NCBI GenBank assembly: GCA_013349595.1
Contig: DUZI01000091.1
Location: 1 to 7,321 of the forward strand
DNA: 7,321 bases
DNA from: Nitrospirota bacterium
Lineage (GTDB): Bacteria > Nitrospirota > Thermodesulfovibrionia > Thermodesulfovibrionales > Dissulfurispiraceae
Direction of reading: 5' to 3'
Shown here: positions 4,834 to 7,321 of the stretch, in pieces
How the letters are laid out: each line of letters starts with the position of its first letter
Numbering within the stretch: position 1 is the stretch's first letter
Position numbers and translations under genes: made by a program
Notes under the pieces: model-generated
Told to the model about the DNA's origin: nothing
The model's database searches: none
Seen by the model: the letters and a program-made list of their open reading frames with translations, nothing else

Positions 4834-6129
4834 ATGGTCAATAAGCCCATAGTTTTATCAGAATTTCTTGGTATAGTTAGAGAAGTCATAAAACAAAACA
4901 TGCCTAATCTTTACTGGATTATTGCTGAGATATCAGAGGCAAAGGAAAACCAAAAGGGGCACTTTTATCTTACCCTTGTGGAAAAAAAAGATGACAAAGT
5001 GCTTGCACAGATAAAGGGCAACATTTGGTCTTATGAGTATAGAAAACTACTGACAAAGTTTAAAAAGGCTACTGGTGAAGGTTTTAAGGTTGGTATGAAG
5101 GTGCTTTTGCTGGTAGGTGTAGATTATCATGAGGTTTACGGCATGAGCCTTTTGATAAAAGATGTTGACCCATCTTACACACTTGGAGAAATGGCACTAA
5201 AAAAGATGGAAATCATAGAAAGGCTAAGACAAGAGGGATTGATTGACCTTAACAAGAGATTAGACCTTCCGATTGTCCCTCAAAGGATTGCAATCATTTC
5301 ATCACCTAATGCGGCAGGGTATGAAGACTTTTTAAAACAGCTAACACAAAACCAACAAGGTTATTTTTTTTATATAGAACTTTTCCCATCACTTATGCAA
5401 GGTGATGAGACAGAGACTACATTGATTAATAGGCTCAATGAGATTGAAGGACGTACAGAGGAATTTGATATAGTAGTCATCATAAGGGGTGGTGGTTCAA
5501 CGGTTGATTTGAGTTGCTTTGATAATTATAACATTGCCAAACGGGTTGCACAATTTCCACTCCCTGTCATTACAGGCATAGGGCATGAAAAAGATGAAAC
5601 AGTCTTGGACATAGTAGCCCATACAAGCCTAAAGACCCCAACAGCAGTAGCGGATTTTCTCCTTTCTGGTTCGAGGTCCTTTGAAGAGGAGATTATCAAG
5701 CTTCAGCAGAGGTTAAAGACAGCAACAACAAACCTGATAAATCAAAACAATCAGTGGCTTCAGAGTATATCTGCCAAGTTTATATATCTATCCAAAAATT
5801 ATAGTACCAACAGATTAAATAGAATTTACCTTATCCAAGTAAGATTACAAAAGTCATTGGTTCATCTCATCCATTTACATCAAACAAGGTTAACCAATTT
5901 AGGACAGGCAATAAGGCTTCTTAGTCCCGAAAACATTCTTCAAAGGGGCTATAGCATAACTTATTTAAATGGAAAGATAATAAAAGATATCTCCCAAATT
6001 AAAAATGGTAGTATGATAGAAACACGATTAAAAGATGCTTCTTTTCAGAGTATGGTTAAAATCAAGAAAGGAGGAGGAAATAAAAAAATTGACCAAATTA
6101 ACCTATTCTCAAGCATTAACGGAGATTGA
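4834..6129 (+). CDS. xseA: exodeoxyribonuclease VII large subunit
   Basis: Catalytic subunit of the cytoplasmic exonuclease VII, which degrades single-stranded DNA from both ends to short oligonucleotides and acts in repair with XseB. The 431-residue protein has the N-terminal OB-fold (about 5-100, beginning LSEFLGIVREVI and containing GHFYLTL), then the catalytic domain with RIAIISSPNAAGYEDF, IRGGGSTVDLSCFD (RGGGS at 218-222), GIGHEKDET at 248-256 and KTPTAVAD at 267-274. A long helical, probably coiled-coil region follows (about 280-370), and the conserved late motif ILQRGYSIT comes near the end. The wording YEDFLKQL...GYFFYIELFP resembles Bacteroidota-type XseA. ATG 4834 is chosen because GAGG (4825-4828) sits five bases upstream; the in-frame TTG at 4816 lacks a site. 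Its last 41 bases overlap xseB, and the Lys/Gly-rich C-terminal stretch is also the xseB ribosome binding site. Confidence 0.95.
   Translation: MVNKPIVLSEFLGIVREVIKQNMPNLYWIIAEISEAKENQKGHFYLTLVEKKDDKVLAQIKGNIWSYEYRKLLTKFKKATGEGFKVGMKVLLLVGVDYHEVYGMSLLIKDVDPSYTLGEMALKKMEIIERLRQEGLIDLNKRLDLPIVPQRIAIISSPNAAGYEDFLKQLTQNQQGYFFYIELFPSLMQGDETETTLINRLNEIEGRTEEFDIVVIIRGGGSTVDLSCFDNYNIAKRVAQFPLPVITGIGHEKDETVLDIVAHTSLKTPTAVADFLLSGSRSFEEEIIKLQQRLKTATTNLINQNNQWLQSISAKFIYLSKNYSTNRLNRIYLIQVRLQKSLVHLIHLHQTRLTNLGQAIRLLSPENILQRGYSITYLNGKIIKDISQIKNGSMIETRLKDASFQSMVKIKKGGGNKKIDQINLFSSINGD
6068..6077 (+). promoter_or_regulatory. Shine-Dalgarno site deciding the xseB start
   Basis: AAGGAGGAGG inside the 3' end of xseA ends 11 bases before a TTG at 6089. 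It is the only strong site near the beginning of the XseB domain and marks that TTG as the likely start, since no ATG is available in frame between 6035 and the domain. Confidence 0.6.
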
Positions 6130-6292
6130 AAAAATAGTCCAAATAATAGAATCTCAAGAGGTTGATGTAGATGATTTGACAGACAAGGTTAAGAGGGCTT
6201 CAGAACTTATAATTTTCTGTCGTAACAAGCTCCGTGGCACAGAAGAAGAGATAAACAAACTTTTTGATGAGAAAGGACTAAAGGCAGAATAG
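6089..6292 (+). CDS. xseB: exodeoxyribonuclease VII small subunit
   Basis: Non-catalytic partner that binds the helical region of XseA in multiple copies and is needed for active exonuclease VII. The predicted 67-residue helical protein fits the small-subunit family: TYSQALTEIEKIVQIIESQEV at the front, then DLTDKVKRASELIIFCRNKL, and a C-terminal EEEINKLFDE. The 'KVKRASELI.FCRNKL' pattern is like short Bacteroidota-type XseB. The TTG start at 6089 follows a purine-rich ribosome binding site and gives the normal N-terminus; the ATG at 6035 would add 18 residues that are only the shifted reading of xseA. It overlaps xseA by 41 bases, so translation is probably coupled. It is the last gene of the operon; no terminator is evident after it. 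Confidence 0.88.
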   Translation: MTKLTYSQALTEIEKIVQIIESQEVDVDDLTDKVKRASELIIFCRNKLRGTEEEINKLFDEKGLKAE

Positions 6293-6433
6293 CTATCCTT
6301 TGGAGTACTCGGGATAAAGCCTTTTGATGAGAACAGGGCATAGAAAACTCTCGTGTGTTCAGATACAAAAGCATCTATTTGTTGTTAGTAGCCATCGTCA
6401 TCACGGACTTTTTTGCAAGATGCACAAATCGAT
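6293..6433. other. gap after xseB with possible membrane-protein scrap
   Basis: No intact gene is visible. On the plus strand 6355-6462 is open in one frame for 35 codons and encodes FRYKSIYLLLVAIVITDFFA, a hydrophobic segment with the flavour of a PAP2-type phosphatase or similar membrane protein; it has no ribosome binding site and ends at TGA 6460-6462 within the tail of the aroA fragment. It is reported only as a possible gene relic. No terminator was found for the xseAB operon. Confidence 0.3.
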
Positions 6434-6835
6434 TTACTTTATGGCAAATGCAAGCAAGATGATAAGAAACATTTTTTTAGAAATATTATAGAAAGTGGAT
6501 AATTTTGTCACCCAGAATACAGCCCTTAAAATAGCGATAGTAAGGGCTGAATTGCCGCAGTTTATGACGTCAAAAGGCTCTTTAAGATTGCCCAGACCTT
6601 TACCATAAACTATTAATTCTGTCCCATAATTTCCTTTTGATCGAATCTCGATTCCAAGACTTTTCATAGCATTCATAGTGCTTATAGGGTCTTCTGCCAT
6701 AAGAAAATTTCTAACGATGCTCTTGCCATGAGCAATAGAGGCAAAGATTACAGCTCGATGAGATATTGATTTATTAGGCGGAATAGTTATTTCACCCTTT
6801 AAGGATTTAATCTTTGATAATTTTATTTCGCGCAT
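6434..6835 (-). pseudogene. aroA: 5-enolpyruvylshikimate-3-phosphate synthase, truncated after ~107 residues
   Basis: Intact AroA (about 430 residues) joins shikimate-3-phosphate and phosphoenolpyruvate in aromatic amino acid synthesis. Here only the first quarter remains. From the ATG at 6835-6833, preceded by AAGGA ten bases upstream, the protein shows IPPNKSISHRA with Lys22, Ser23 and Arg27 of the substrate site, HGKS at 36-39, EDPISTMNAM at 48-57 and KEPFDVINCGNS at 85-96. After GNS the usual GTT.R motif reads ALTIA, and from residue 108 the sequence is unrelated (WVTKLSTFYN...) up to a TAA at 6436-6434. The second domain and most of the first are missing, so it cannot be active. The ORF could also be opened from a GTG/ATG at 6877, but that adds residues foreign to the family. 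It lies 95 bases downstream of the restriction gene on the same strand. Confidence 0.85.
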
Positions 6836-6930
6836 ATATTTGGTTTCCTTAGTTTTTATGATTAAGTCAAAAAACATGTGTCCTATGGCATAAGATACAC
6901 TATCGAGCAGGCAAAATTCGTTTCATTATT

Positions 6931-7321
6931 TCATAATTCCGAAACCAATGAAATCGGTCCCATAAATTTTACATCCTCAAACTCCTTGAAATGAGCCTTT
7001 CCGCAGTTAATTTTCATCCGTTCGCTTATTCTTAATTCCTGTCCTGCGCTCTTTGTCTCAGCAACGAAATATATTTTCTTCTCGCCTTTAAAAACTATTG
7101 CCCAGTCCGGATTATATGTCCCTATCGGCGTATTTATCTTAAACCATGCAGGGAGCTTGAAATAAAACTCTATATTTTCGCTGCTCTCGCAGTCCTTCGC
7201 AAACTGATTTTCCACAGACGAGTCCAGAGGAATGTAGTTTTCATAAATAGTCTTACCTTTGTTGTTCACCGTAAAGGTAAAATCATCAAGGTATATATCA
7301 AGCTCATTGTCTTCAAACAGG
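6931..7321 (-). CDS. type III restriction enzyme Res subunit, C-terminal nuclease part (gene continues beyond right edge)
   Basis: Res subunits (about 900-1000 residues) combine an ATP-dependent superfamily 2 helicase with a C-terminal PD-(D/E)xK nuclease and work with a Mod methyltransferase to cut unmodified foreign DNA. The 129 residues visible here run off the right edge: the frame stays open from 7269 through 7321 (ELDIYLDDFTFTVNN), so an internal GTG at 7269 is not a start. The nuclease core is plain: LPAWFKINTPIGTYNPDWAI followed by IYFVAETK gives the Asp and Glu-x-Lys of the active site. KINCGKAHF, typical of the end of Res, follows before the TGA at 6933-6931. The stop position looks natural or nearly so. 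The mod gene and helicase motifs would be outside the window, so integrity of the system cannot be judged. Confidence 0.88.
   Translation of the reverse strand, partial: LFEDNELDIYLDDFTFTVNNKGKTIYENYIPLDSSVENQFAKDCESSENIEFYFKLPAWFKINTPIGTYNPDWAIVFKGEKKIYFVAETKSAGQELRISERMKINCGKAHFKEFEDVKFMGPISLVSEL

Noticed and set aside
6470..6520. IS21-type insertion end near GTGGATAATTTTGTCACC
   Set aside because: A loose resemblance only; no repeated copies, no partner end and no transposase are visible in the window.
6535..6560. Ala in place of Gly in the GNSG motif of aroA (the position linked to glyphosate insensitivity)
   Set aside because: The gene is truncated and the following Thr and Arg positions are also changed, so this reflects decay and not a working resistant enzyme.

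Overview
This is an AT-rich bacterial window. Strong Shine-Dalgarno sites, short intergenic gaps, an intrinsic terminator, exonuclease VII genes and a type III restriction subunit all indicate a bacterium. A periplasmic-type alpha-2-macroglobulin relic and two Sec-exported small proteins suggest a diderm. The ~640-residue aconitase and the 'QLRD...PLWRG' exported protein look, from memory, like those of Desulfobacterota, Nitrospirota and related anaerobes. The short XseB and its XseA resemble Bacteroidota-type versions. I cannot fix the phylum from this window.

Layout. At 11-155 there is a compact palindromic element with 28-bp terminal inverted repeats flanked by TA (MITE-like). Next to it lie a short minus-strand coding scrap and the leader of an aconitase gene (417-2348, +). 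Six bases after aconitase begins a wrecked bacterial alpha-2-macroglobulin gene (2355-2841). Only its signal peptide and N-terminal domain, a piece of the MG2/MG3 region and the C-terminal tail survive, each in a different frame. After it come a pair of tandem dyad sequences, a possible promoter and a two-gene operon for small exported Cys-containing proteins (3007-3273 and 3313-3741). A perfect 17-bp terminator hairpin closes this operon.

After a 270-bp gene-free stretch, a second plus-strand operon runs from 4089 to 6292: a CinA-type molybdopterin-binding domain protein, then xseA and xseB (exonuclease VII large and small subunits), tightly packed. The last kilobase is a decay or insertion boundary. 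It holds a non-coding stretch with a possible membrane-protein scrap, a minus-strand aroA truncated after about 107 codons, and the C-terminal nuclease part of a type III restriction Res subunit that enters from beyond the right edge on the minus strand.

The most noteworthy points are the MITE-like element, the internally deleted alpha-2-macroglobulin, and the exported two-gene operon with its own paired operator-like repeats. All functional calls come from reading motifs by eye. No database search was run.
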